Assembly (NCBI GenBank): GCA_019914995.1
Contig: CM034126.1
Coordinates: forward strand, 11,413,001 to 11,477,000
DNA: 64,000 bases
Direction: 5' to 3'
From: Acanthochlamys bracteata
Lineage: Eukaryota > Streptophyta > Magnoliopsida > Pandanales > Velloziaceae
This document shows positions 49,343 to 61,500 of this stretch, one piece after another. Under the pieces are notes generated by a model. That model worked only from the letters and a program-made list of their open reading frames with translations. It made no database searches and had not been told where the DNA came from. The first letter of the stretch is position 1; each line of letters opens with the position of its first letter. The position numbers and the translations under genes are program-made.

Positions 49343-51376
49343 TCATTCTTCAAAAGAGTCATATCTAGTCTGTTCAGTTAAGCAAATATACTCCATTTGT
49401 GAATCTTCATGAATTCTGTTGTCCACCACTTGCCTCGTCAACTGCATCAAACATGCATAGATCTCTTTGCATTGTGGATGTGATTCATCCCTAACTATGA
49501 ACTCATTTACCGACCCATTTATCTCAATCATACTACAACCTGGAGATTTCTCTATTCCTAACTTCCTCATCCAGCATCTCACTTTAACAGCTTCATCCCT
49601 CATGTTGGACTCAATATACATGTTTGCCAGCAAGACATATATTCCACTGTCATCTGGGTCCAGCTCAAGTAGTTTCAGAGCTGCATACTCACCCAATCTA
49701 ATATGACCGTGAATTTTACAAGCAAAGAATAAAGCTCCCCAAATCCCTGCATCAGGTTCCATAGGCATGGAGTTGATTAAGTTATGTGCCTCAGGTAACA
49801 GCCCAGCTCTTCCAAAGAGGTCTACCATGCAAGAATAGTGCTTGACTTTAGGAGAAAGATTATATACAGAGCTCATTTCAGCAAAAAATTTACGACCTTT
49901 GTCGACCAAGCCAGCATGACAACATGCTGATAAGACCCCAAGAAAAGTAACTTCATCTGGGGCCAAACCTATTTCTGCCATCTGCATGAAGTGGTCTATA
50001 GCAGATTCTGCATGCCCATGGTTAGCCAAACCACATATAATCGCAGTCCATGTTCGTTCATTTTTCTGATGCAATTCTTGAAATATTCTTACAGATTTCT
50101 CAATATTACCACATTTTGCATACATATCTACAAGAGCTGTACCAAGAGCAATATTTAACTGAAGATTATGTTTTTCAATATAATGGTGAAGCCAGAATCC
50201 CATTTCAAGGGCCCCAAGCTGAGAACAAGCAGAGAGAAGGCTAACCATAGTTACCTCATCAGGTTCAACATCAGATTCCTGCATGTCATGGAACAAGTTC
50301 AAAGCTTCCTTGTATTTCTTAGAATGCAGACATCCAGTAATCAAGGCATTCCAGGGAATAACATCTTTCTCTGGCATCTCATCAAACACCCTCCGAGCAT
50401 CATCCAACAACCCGAGCTTAGCATAACCAACCACCATGGTGGTCCATGAAATTGCTGTCCTCTTTGGCATGCTATCAAACAACACTCTTGCAGTCTCCAA
50501 ATCCCCACACTTCACATACATATCCATGAGCACATTAATCAAAGGAATAGTGAGCTCTAAACCGTTCTCTTGGCAGAAATGGTGAAATTTTCTTCCAAGT
50601 TCCAAAAACTTCAACTGGGCACAGCACGAAATAAGTCCAATCATGGTCACGTGATCAGGCCGTGGGCCTCCAATCTCCATCTCCCTGAACAACTGCAATG
50701 CATTCTCTGGGTACCCCCTCTGAACATACCCATTTATCATTGTATTCCAAGAAACCAAGTCTCTCACAGGAATTTTATCGAACATCTTGCTTGCATCCTC
50801 CAAACCCCCACAAGCAACAAACATATGCATAGCAGCATTCACGACAAACACATCCGCATCAAAACCCAGACTCACCACATGGCCGAAAACCTCACTACCA
50901 ATCCCAGAACCTGAAAGCTTCCAGCAAGCCTTGAACAAAAATGGAAAAGTGTAATTATCCGGCCTTGCATTGCTCTGAAGCATTCGTTTATATAACAGTA
51001 TCGACTCCTTCGGTCTGTTACGATCAGCATAACCCCGGATAACAGCATTCCAAGAGAATGTATTGGGGTTGAGATGATTAATCAACAATGCAATGCTGTA
51101 AGAGAGGTCCATGGAATCGGAGAACGCGCAGAAGGAAACAAGACGGCTTGCGGCGAGGGGATCGTTGATGAGACCGGAGAGAACCATTTGAGCTTGGATT
51201 TGCTTCAGCTGGTGGAGAGTTTGGCATTGATTAATGAGAGAGAGAAGAGGTGATGAGGTTTTGTTGAGTGGTGAAGGGGAATGGGTGTGGAGATAATAGA
51301 GGGAGAGCGTTGGCAAGAACCTGGAGTGTAGTTTGTGGAATGATTTGAGCATCAGATGCTGTAGACAAACACGCAA
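49343..51376 (-). CDS. E-class pentatricopeptide repeat protein, SLO1-like (677 aa)
   Basis: Organellar RNA-binding PLS-class PPR protein. In Arabidopsis SLOW GROWTH 1 is needed for C-to-U editing of mitochondrial nad transcripts; transfer of that role here is inference. Intronless, as usual for the family. A basic N-terminus (MLKSFHKLHSRFLPTLSLYY) looks like an organelle-targeting presequence. LKQIQAQMVLSGLINDP and then about a dozen P, L and S repeats follow (VSWNTMINGYVQRG, ISWTTMVVGYAKLG, PWNALITGCLHSKK, TAIICGLANHGHAESA). E/E+-type motifs come near the end (GIWGALFFACKIHGHIRLGE, LELDPDDSGIYVLLANMY, GCSMIEINGSVNEFIVRD). There is no DYW deaminase domain, so it would need a partner enzyme for editing. 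Order and wording match SLO1 as remembered, but this is not a search result. Confidence 0.9.
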   Translation of the reverse strand: MRVCLQHLMLKSFHKLHSRFLPTLSLYYLHTHSPSPLNKTSSPLLSLINQCQTLHQLKQIQAQMVLSGLINDPLAASRLVSFCAFSDSMDLSYSIALLINHLNPNTFSWNAVIRGYADRNRPKESILLYKRMLQSNARPDNYTFPFLFKACWKLSGSGIGSEVFGHVVSLGFDADVFVVNAAMHMFVACGGLEDASKMFDKIPVRDLVSWNTMINGYVQRGYPENALQLFREMEIGGPRPDHVTMIGLISCCAQLKFLELGRKFHHFCQENGLELTIPLINVLMDMYVKCGDLETARVLFDSMPKRTAISWTTMVVGYAKLGLLDDARRVFDEMPEKDVIPWNALITGCLHSKKYKEALNLFHDMQESDVEPDEVTMVSLLSACSQLGALEMGFWLHHYIEKHNLQLNIALGTALVDMYAKCGNIEKSVRIFQELHQKNERTWTAIICGLANHGHAESAIDHFMQMAEIGLAPDEVTFLGVLSACCHAGLVDKGRKFFAEMSSVYNLSPKVKHYSCMVDLFGRAGLLPEAHNLINSMPMEPDAGIWGALFFACKIHGHIRLGEYAALKLLELDPDDSGIYVLLANMYIESNMRDEAVKVRCWMRKLGIEKSPGCSMIEINGSVNEFIVRDESHPQCKEIYACLMQLTRQVVDNRIHEDSQMEYICLTEQTRYDSFEE

Positions 51377-51609
51377 TGCTTATAACTGGATTGCTCGACA
51401 AGGAGCAACTACATTGAACACCAAGTTTGATGAATTACTTCAAAACTCAGGTAATATAGTGACTTCAGGACTTGAAATGCATTTTCATCAATTTCTTTCG
51501 CCAAGCATCCATCTCTGGAGACAGAAAAATGAAATGTCGTTGTAGGAAGTGCAGTCCACTTAAAACAAAATTCAACAATTTTCTTTTGGGATAAGAGATT
51601 GATGTTTGC

Positions 51610-51800
51610 GAGTGTTCATTAAATTTTTTTTGAAAAGAAAAAAATTATTTTTAATTTTTTAAAATATATTTTATTTATTTACTAAAAAAGTAAAAATAAA
51701 TAATAATAAAATTTTATAACGTTTTTTATAATTTCTAAAATTTAAAAATAATTATAAAAATTTGTAAAAATTTATTTAAAGATTAAAATAAAAAATAATA
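51610..51800. repeat. AT-rich dispersed MITE-like repeat, copy 12
   Basis: A/T-rich block starting near GAGTGTTCATTAAATTTTTT with AAATAAATAATAATAAAATT inside; shared word order with the other copies, edges unclear. Confidence 0.35.
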
Positions 51801-51929
51801 ATATAATAACCATTAATTTCAGCACCCTAACTCAAGTGACATTAATATATTTGTATAAAATTTAAAGAGTTCATAGAAGAAGAAACGACGATGAAGGCAG
51901 CATAGTAAATTGCACGAAGTTAACGGACG

Positions 51930-52105
51930 CATTTAGTATTATTTATCTCAAAATTAATTTTTTAATTATTTATTTTATTTTTTAATTTATAGGTATTTAA
52001 ATAACTTTTTAAAATTTAAAAAATTATAAAAAAATTTCGTAATAAATTTTTTTTATTACATTTATTAGTATTTTTTAAATTTAAAAAAAATATTGAAAAA
52101 CACTC
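51930..52105. repeat. AT-rich dispersed MITE-like repeat, copy 13
   Basis: From GCATTTAGTATTATTTATCT to AATATTGAAAAACACTCTC; interior A/T-rich with TTTCGTAATAAATTTTTTTT. Edges by eye. Confidence 0.35.
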
Positions 52106-52553
52106 TCTTCGAATCTCATGATTCTGAAAACTGATTGTGAAAGGCTGTTCTCCTTGCTAAAAGTTTAATGTATGGATTGATTTTGTAAGAAAAATCTGTA
52201 TAGCTTCAATTTGAAAAATACTTTAAAAGAGCATGACGCACAATAGCCCTTTTTGATTCTCCATGTGGGCCATTCTTAGTTTAAGCCCAACAGAAACAAG
52301 AAACGATTCCATTAATTTACTATATTAACCTTTTCGACAACACCCTCTCGAGTTCTTAATGATTCCTCGATCATAAATATCTGCGAAGCACTCTCCGTCG
52401 CTATTTGATGGACGAAAACTTGTTGAGAATTTCAGAGCGATTTGCCGGAGTTTCGTTGTTTCTCTTTCTAACAAGATTGCCGCTGGTGAAGCTTTCGTTG
52501 TAGGTTGCGGCGATCACCGGGGAAGGGGAAAGGGAAGCGAAGGGAAAGAGATC

Positions 52554-55500
52554 ATGAAGGGTCTATTCAAATCGAAGCCTAAAACACCTGCTGAGATCGT
52601 GAGATTGACGCGAAGCTATCTCCAATATGCACACGTGAATTGGAACGATGGCGATCCTAAGCGCGACGATAAGGTTTTTCTTATTTTTCAATCTTTATTT
52701 TTTAATAAGCTCTATTTGATTGAGTTTGATTTGTTGTTTCTGGTTTATCCGGTGTTGATTTCTGATTACCGCCTTTTTACATAGAAAGGGATAATCGATA
52801 CCTGTTGATAGGTTAAGTCCGGTTAATTATGAGGAAGTGCGTCAATTAATGGTAAAAAAGGTTAATTTTTTGGATTGATTGGCTGCATAAATAGATAGGG
52901 ATACTTGATGCTTTTTTTACAACGGCAATACGATTCATTATAAGGAAGTGCGTGAATTTATAGGTAAAAAGGTTAAGTTTTTAGGTCACAATGGTTCTAA
53001 TAGGAGGGATGCCAGTGAAGCATGTCAAGAGTTGTGCTTCTAAATAGATATTGATGCTATAGTTTACAATAAGTCTTAATCAGTTAAGTATGGTTGGCTA
53101 ATTGACATTGTAAATTGACTGGATTTATTAACGTATATCGTATTCTTTCTGATTAAATGTTGGATGCTAATAAGTGCAAATATTGGTACCTTTTTGGTTA
53201 ATAGCATTAAATGATCTAAGGATGAAAGTTACCAACTGTTGATCTCAAGATGTGAAAAAATGAGGTTGGTATTTCCCATTTGGATATGTAATATAGTAGA
53301 GCTTTGGATTTGAAGCAAATTTTGGTTTATTTGTGTTACCTGTCTGTTATGCATAACTGGAGTTTCCGTAGTTGTTCTATGTAAAGAGCCAGAATTGTTT
53401 TATAGGTCTACTAAAGGTGTTGTCTTGTGTTTTAGAGCAAGGCAGTAAATTTCTTAGTGCGTCCTAGCAGTTGTGTAATTTGTTACTGATCTCTCTCACT
53501 AGAGTAAACTACCAATGGGACTTCGCAGTTTTATCTTCTGCACATTTTGTGAATACTTTCTTTCATAGTTAGCTCAGGAATGAGCTCAAATGAAGCTCAT
53601 TTATGCATCTTTCAGTTATTAGATGAATGAGCTCTAACACAATTTAAATTCTTAAGCAATATTATGGATGTATATGAACATAACTGAAGATTTGCTTGTA
53701 CTTATTTGGGAACACCCCAGTAAGAGTTCAATCTGGAGTTCAATTGAATTTCCAACGTAATTTTAATTGATATTAAATTCGAGCTCAAATGAGAAGCTTA
53801 TGCAAGGTTTATTAGACTTTAATATAACGGACAAGTCAGATTCCTGTCTATTAACTCTCTATAAGCATGCCAATCTGAGCTTCGATTTTGTGAATGAGCT
53901 CAATTACAAACTGCCATAATTTTCTTCTCGATATGATCTCCGTGTCATCTGAAGCTTGTTCAGAGCGTTTAATACTCAGCTCAAACAGGACTGTAGAAGC
54001 TAAAAACAGACTAATCATGTCTTACTTTTCAAGTTTGCGTTCTGCTTTTAATTGCGAGTTCGTTACTAGTTGCTGAATTACTTTAATATTTTGATTCCTT
54101 TTCAATTAGCTAAGGAATCATGAGTTGGAATATTAACGAAAGTGTTAAATCTTGTTAAATACTCTCTGTCTTGTTATTGCCTTAACATTTAATCTTGATA
54201 ATATAGAACAGATGTGCTCAATTTTTCATTTTCAACATTCATGAACAGGCAAGTGAAATACTATATTGTTTGTAACTAACATATATTGGAGTTCCACATG
54301 TGCAGATGGCTGAGCTGAGTAAGCTCATTAGGGAGTTGAAAAACATTCTTTATGGCAATAGTGAAGCTGAGCCAGTTTCAGAAGCTTGTGTGCAATTAAC
54401 TCAGGAGTTTTTTAAAGAGAACACTCTGAGGCTTCTGATTCTTTGTCTGCCAAACTTAAATTTGGAGGTACATATTTACTTCCTTGATCTGGTTCCAAAT
54501 TCTATAGTTGCAGATAAGGCACTACATTTATGCTCAAAGCCTAAGCCTTTACAATCAATAAGAGGAAAAAACGTATGTATTTTCACTTTGTATTCCTTTT
54601 TTTTTTAATGTGCTTTTCCACATTAAATGCATTTTGGACGGTTTTGCTAAAATATTTTGAGAATCATGAATATTTTATTAATGTGCTTTTTAATGTGCTC
54701 TTCCAATCTGCTATAATATGTTCTGCATTCAGATGGGTGTTAGTATTCTATTTGAGTATTCTCCAATTCTATTTGAATATTCTCCAATTATTTGATTCTG
54801 TCTTGCAGGCTCGTAAAGATGCTGCGCAAGTTGTTGCAAATTTGCAAAGGCAGCAGGTCCACTCACGACTGATAGCATCTGATTACTTGGAAGCAAACAA
54901 GGATTTGATTGATGTTTTGATATATGGGTTAGTCAGAGCACTTTACACCTATTGGACACTGGAGTAAAGCATGGCGCTGACAGAATATGCAAAAAATATT
55001 AATAGCTAATTGTGATGTCTGCACGATGATATTGCCATTCTAAACTAGTTGAGTGCCTTCGAATCAGTTCACATTATTTACTAAGAAGAGATGGATGGAA
55101 TCAAAAAAGCAACTTGAGGGAAAATGTGATGCATGTAGCCTTTAGGGTTCAGGGTTTAGGGTATAGGGTTTAGGGTATAGTGAGTGCCTTCATATCAGTT
55201 CACATTATTTACAAGAAGAGATGCATGGAATCAAAAAAGCAACTTGAGGGAAAATGTGATGTGTGTAGCCTTTACAGCCAATTATTCTATTGTTTTGTTC
55301 AATGAGCACCCAATTGATTTTTTCATCTGAAATTAGTACACCAAACAGTAATATTTGAAATATGATGAGAGTTCAAGGTATCTTGAGTAAAATTTTGAAG
55401 TTGCATTAAACATTCAGATATTTTTGATAGACTTTTACTTTCATCTGAAATCATTTATGTCTTGTTGAAAAAATTTGCAATTTTCAGGGTGATATTCTTG

Positions 55501-58500
55501 AATCAACTTCTAATTTACATTGATTTGCACACGTGATAATGGTTATTTTACTTATTAGTTGCTTTCTTTCTTGGTTACGTTGACCAATTGCTCATACATT
55601 GGACTAAAAACTGTTTGACATGGGCGTCCTCAGCATAAAGCACTATTCGTAAGCAGAAAATGCTTCCTTAAGTGCTTGGTTATTGTAGAAGTGCTTCAGT
55701 TTGGTGGAGGTTTCACTCCATAAGTTTAGGCTGAACCTGATTGTTATTGGAGACAAGGAGCCTTTGCCATATGAGAGTTTCAAAAAACTTGAAGATATTT
55801 TATGAAAAGATATTTTATTCAAATATTTCATAAATCACTTTGACTCTAATGACACTGTAATAGACAATGCTCAGAAAACTCTAATATAGAGTTTTGGATT
55901 CAATAGAGGCCCTTCTTGTGCACCGCAAAGATATGCCCAGTTTTAAACTCACTCTTAAGCTCTCTTGCGCAGCAGTTATTCTAGAGTAAGATGCAAACAG
56001 GTTTATGGATTGCTTAAAGGTGTCATAATTTCTATATAATATTTGTGGTTGGAGAATAGGACATAGATAAAGTTAGACTAGTACCTTGACTACAGATGCT
56101 TTATTATAAGTTTTTATAACATTTCAATTCTGTTATAGCAATTTTTTTTGTGTTGGTTTCTTGCTCAAGACATTCCGTTCCTCTTCCAGGTATGAGAACA
56201 TGGACATTGCTCTACATTATGGTTTTATGTTGAGGGAGTGCATTCGACACCAAAGTATAGCAAGGTACATAAGTAGACATGCAAATGCTATGTTACTTGA
56301 TTTGTGCCACTTGATGTGGAATGCAGTAGAAAATGAGGTAAAAGGGCAGCAAAGCTCAAGTCATGAGGATGAAAAAGGAGAAACTAAGTGAAATCGAAAA
56401 AGAGAACATATCAACAATTCAACTCAATTTTATTAAATCATCATATATTAACTTCTTAGCTATAGTACTAGGTCAACAGTATGTAGATTTCAATCAACAT
56501 ATGCCTACTAAACTGAATAATAACTCTTAGCAATCAGAGTTCTAAAAGGTGGAATGTGGGATGCTTGCTGTAGTCATCAATCATACTGTGCATATGCTGA
56601 ATGCCCGGTGTGGCGTTAAATATTATTTATAATTGAAAATAAATATGACATGATACACAAATCCATAAGAAAATGTTAAATAAAAATGTAAAAAAATAAA
56701 AAGGTTGAGATAGACGGTAGAGATGGAAGGTCAAAGGCTTGTGATAAATAATTATTTTCATGGATCCAAACCATAAATCCTGGTATAAACATAATTTGAA
56801 CCTAGTGGATCAAATTCGAATGTTTATAGAAATAACCAAAATTCCTTGATCAACCTTATTATATGTGCTTTGCATAATTGTGATCCTGATAAGGGCAGCA
56901 CTGACTGCTCCTCCATAGATGTATTTCCTAGTGAAATGTTACTTATTAGGGTGATACAGATATGTTTAGTCTGGTATATTCATGATGCAGTAGCACATAG
57001 GCTTTTTGCTAGTTATTTGAAAGAAGAAGAACTAAAGTATTTTGAAACCTCATTACATTTCTCCTGTTTTATATTAAAAAACCTCTTGGAGTTCAGACCA
57101 AAATTGCGTTGAGTGGAGAATGTAAGCTGTCTCTATGTGAGCATGTGTAAGCATGTCTTGACACTCATTTTTGGATTGTTGATAGTATTGACCTTTTTAT
57201 GCTTTGTAAAAAGTAACGCGTTTTAGTCGACCAAAATTCCTTGATTAACCTTATTATATGTGCTTTGCATAATTGTGATCCTGATAAGGGCAGCACTGAC
57301 TGCTCTTCTATAGATGTATTTCCTAGTGAAATATTACTTATTAGGGTGATACAGATATATTTGGTCTGGTATATTCATGATGCAGTAGCACATAGGCTTT
57401 TTGCTAGTTATTTGAAAGCTGAAGAACTAAAGTATTTTGAAACCTCATTACATTTCTCCTGTTTTATATTAAAAAACCTCTGGAGTTCAGACCAAAATTG
57501 CATTGAGTGGAGAATGTAAGCTGTCTCTATGTGAGCGTGTGTAAGCATGTCTAGACACTCATTTCTGGATTGTTGATAGTATTGACATTTTTATGCTTTG
57601 TAAAAAGTAATGTGTTTTAGTCGACCTTATTTTGTGGTCATAAATAAGAATATGCAACTTGCTGATCCCTTTGTCTTGTCAGATATGTTCTAGAGTCGGA
57701 GCATATGAGGAAGTTTCTTGATTATATACAGCTTCCAAATTTTGATGTAGCATCAGATGCTTATGCAACTTTTAAGGTGAATGCATCTAATGATATTTCT
57801 AACCTTTTTATCCAAAATCTTCTGTGTTCTACATAACAAATAATATGCATTTTACTTTACTAATTTGGATGATTCCCATTCTTACAAACGAGTGCTCGGA
57901 ATATTTTAGTCATGCACGCTATCCATAAGGAAATACATATCTCCCATTGATAATATTTTATCCCATGGCATTTAGTAGAATCTACATTTGGACTATAGAA
58001 GCCTCCATTCTTTACTACTCCTTTTTAGGCAAGTGATAGTTTTTGGAACCAACCAAAATCAATATGTCTTGTTAATTTAAAGAAGCCTCCATTCTTCATT
58101 GTAAATGTAAAGAAGCAGCAAATGGAAAGCTAGCAATCCAAAAGAGTGATGATAGAGATGGAGTTGGTTGAACACAGGAAATTAGCTCATAGATTAAGGC
58201 GGCTGATGAGTTGAATTAATTGAGTTTGTGTCTAAATTATCTAGTTCTTTCCTCAAAGCACTAGAGTGTCCTAAGAAAGCTAAAATGATTCAGTTCAAAC
58301 TTGCTTGTAATATGAGGATTTTTAGGAACATAATGATGGTTCTGCTTCTGCAAAGATTTAGTTTAAAGGCAGTAGCATAATAGCTGAGAAACCTTGAGAC
58401 ATCCTTTTTTCTTATTTTTTTTTTTTTTTCTATGTGCTATGTTCATTGCATGTTACTGTAGCTGCATGTGTAAAGTGTGTGTTTATAGGTGTAAGAAGGT

Positions 58501-61500
58501 TTCATGTGATGAGATGTGCCACCTATCTAATTATGTTGTTTGAGTGATAATGAAAGAATAAAAGTCTCTTGAAGTTGTTTAGACTCATCTCAAGTATGTA
58601 GGCGATCCTCATACTTAACAGTGAAGCAGAACCATTATATCGGAATGCTTGAATGGGCTTGATTCTATCTTTAGGAGATTGGACATGCATAGGAGTTGAT
58701 TTCTTAAGAAGATGTTTAAAGGATTATCAGAAGTCATATGGTTAGGAATTGTCCTTCTCTATGTCCAATTTATTATGATGCCTTCGTTCATCTTCACTTT
58801 TTCCTCATATATCTGCTGTTTCATGCACTTGACTTGTAGCCTAAACTGAACATGCATTTCAGTTCCAGATGTGATTGAATTCATTTTTTTCTGTCTTCTG
58901 AATGGTTTTAATATCGTTATTGAAATCTTCGCTCTCCTACAGGAACTGCTCACAAGACATAAATCAACTGTAGCTGAGTTTCTTTCTAAAAACTATGAAT
59001 GGGTAGGCCTTCTTATTATTCTTGGCAAACTATTGAACTCCATCTTTAAATTTATGTTCTCTTTAATCGGCTTTCCTTTTATAGTTAGTTTTTAAGATGA
59101 CTCATCGATTCCTACATTTGAGTTTTTGCTATGTTTCGCATGTGTCAAGAAAGAAAACTCTTTAGAGAAAGAGATCTGAGAGCTCTTTTGTTTTGGAGGA
59201 TTTTATGTTTGTTTTGGTTAACTCTTGTTTTGGATTGATGTAAACGATGATAAGTCCATTGTTTGGAAATATCTTGTTATTGGCTTATCTAAAAGTTAGA
59301 ACAAAGCAATGGTCAAACTTAACTCCACAATTCCCAAGGAAAAGGTCTTGGTGGGACCTTTTACTTGTTTTCTTGTCATCCTTCCCCCATCTGCAAGTTA
59401 TTTACAATAATCTAGCTGATAGAATGTTTAGGTAAATTGTTTGTAGTTGTGGTGTATGTGTCGTTTTTTTCTTCTTGGCTATTTTTCTGCTTAAATATGT
59501 TGGAGTCATGTCGAGTTGAAGATTTTTTTTTTTCAATATGTATTTGTTTTTTGAAGTAATAATTTTATGAGTTATATACTAACATGAGGAAACTTGTTCT
59601 CGGTTTTGACAACTTTGAAGAGAATATGTATGTGAAGAGTTCATTAACTTATATTTGTAGTCATATATAACCTTGCTTTTTAATCTCATCTTTTTGTGAC
59701 TTGGAATGGCAAGGTTTTGATGTTTTTCTCTCTAAAATGATGAAAAGCAGATTTATATATGTTTCCCATCCCAAGCTTTATGCAACTTTGGAAAATGGCT
59801 TGATTGTGTTATTTCCATCTTCGGCCACCTGATTAGTCCTGAAATGATTAGATATGCTGATTATTTATCTTCTCTAGAATTATAGGGTGTATGAAAGTTC
59901 ATTTCATTTGAAATTGGTTACGATGTTCGTGCAATCTGATAGTTATTCTGAATTAATCCTTATTACCAACTTAGTAACGTATCTGCTCAACTCCTTTCCA
60001 ATATATTGTTCTTAATGAGCTCTGAATCGTGCTTAGCATATAAGCTTTTGAATATATTCCAAATCTTTACAATGACCAATATAGGCTCATTTATTATGTC
60101 TTTTCTTTTACGCCTCTTTGTACTATCATATTGTTCTCCTTTGGAACTTGGGAGCACTTGAATGTTATGTGGTGCTCTTGAATAGATAGTATACTGTTAC
60201 TTATAAGCTTTTGTGGTAAAGGCAAAATCAACCATGATAGTAAGTTCATTGTGGTTCTTCTCTCATAACTCTGTTTAATCATTCATCTACATATAGTTTT
60301 TTGCAGATTTTAACTCAAAGCTGCTCCTACCTCCGGAATACATAATACAGAGGCAATCCCTTAAGGTTGTATTTTTTTGTGTTACTTTCATATTGATAAA
60401 AGGCTCACCTTTAAAGAAACACTGTTACTTGCACTTGATTAATTGGAATCTTTTCATTAGCTTAGCGAATTTTTCTAAACGTGAACCATGACTTTCTTGT
60501 TTCAGCTTCTTGGGGATATACTTCTAGATAGATCGAATGCAGCAGTTATGACAAGATATGTTAGCTCCAAAGAAAACTTGATAGTTTTGATGAATATCCT
60601 CAAGGTGTAATATCTCTCCTTTCAATTCTTTTTGTTAAAAACTTTTTATAAAAGAATTTCTGATCAGGATGTACTAGTCATTGTTTGAATGATGAATTTA
60701 TTGTTCCACATATGAAATGGTTATATAGATTGTTTGCATTTGTTCTACCGGAATCAGTGAGTAAAGCTGCATTATCTAAATACTTCTTGTTTCAAAGTTT
60801 TAGATGGTATATTTGTTTGTTATAAATAAAGTGCCTTGAACATTTTTATCATTTCTCCTGTCCTTGTCGGTATGTAAGGAGTGCTATGTTTTGTGGAACA
60901 GGATTCTGATAGCAAAATCATCCAAGTAGAAGCATTTCATGTGTTCAAGGTAGATTCTATTGCCTTTTGTTGAGTATGTCTAGTTTGGGACTTTGCGACA
61001 GAAACCTCTGAAGCTGCTTGAGTAACTGGATTTCCATCTTGACATGTAGTTGTTTGCTGCTAATCAAAATAAGCCACCAGAGATAGTAAGCATACTAGTA
61101 GCAAACAGAAGCAAGCTTCTCCGGTTGTTCAGCAGCTTGAAACTGGATAAAGGTACAATTGATTGATTTGAGTTTTTATTTTCATTTGTCACCTTTCTTT
61201 ACACTCATAAAGTTGATGTTGTATGCTACAAATGGTATTAGCTTTCAAGAAATTAATGTCATTTCATGACCATACCATCCTTAATGAGCATATGGTCCTT
61301 TGGAGACAATATATTATATATGCATGGGATCTTAAGTCTGCATATCTCTCGGTTCTTGCCTGCATTGTTTTCAATTTTCTTCTGAGTTTAATTTTTTCTT
61401 TCTTCCTTGAAAAACTCCAAGCGAGTGTTATATACTAATGAGTATATAAATGCCATGGATTGCGTAAAAGTGGCTAACAAAAATGGCATGCTAGAAACTT

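Larger units (their letters stand above)
51377..52553. promoter_or_regulatory. Divergent intergenic region between the PPR gene and MO25
   Basis: The two genes point away from each other, so both promoters lie in this 1.18 kb. Two AT-rich repeats occupy the middle (~51610-51800, ~51930-52105). Bases ~52370-52553 are G/C-richer and are the likely MO25 leader. No TATA box was assigned with confidence. Confidence 0.5.

Noticed and set aside
49467-50914. Plus-strand frames opposite the PPR gene
   Set aside because: They are antisense shadows of a long intact PPR reading frame.
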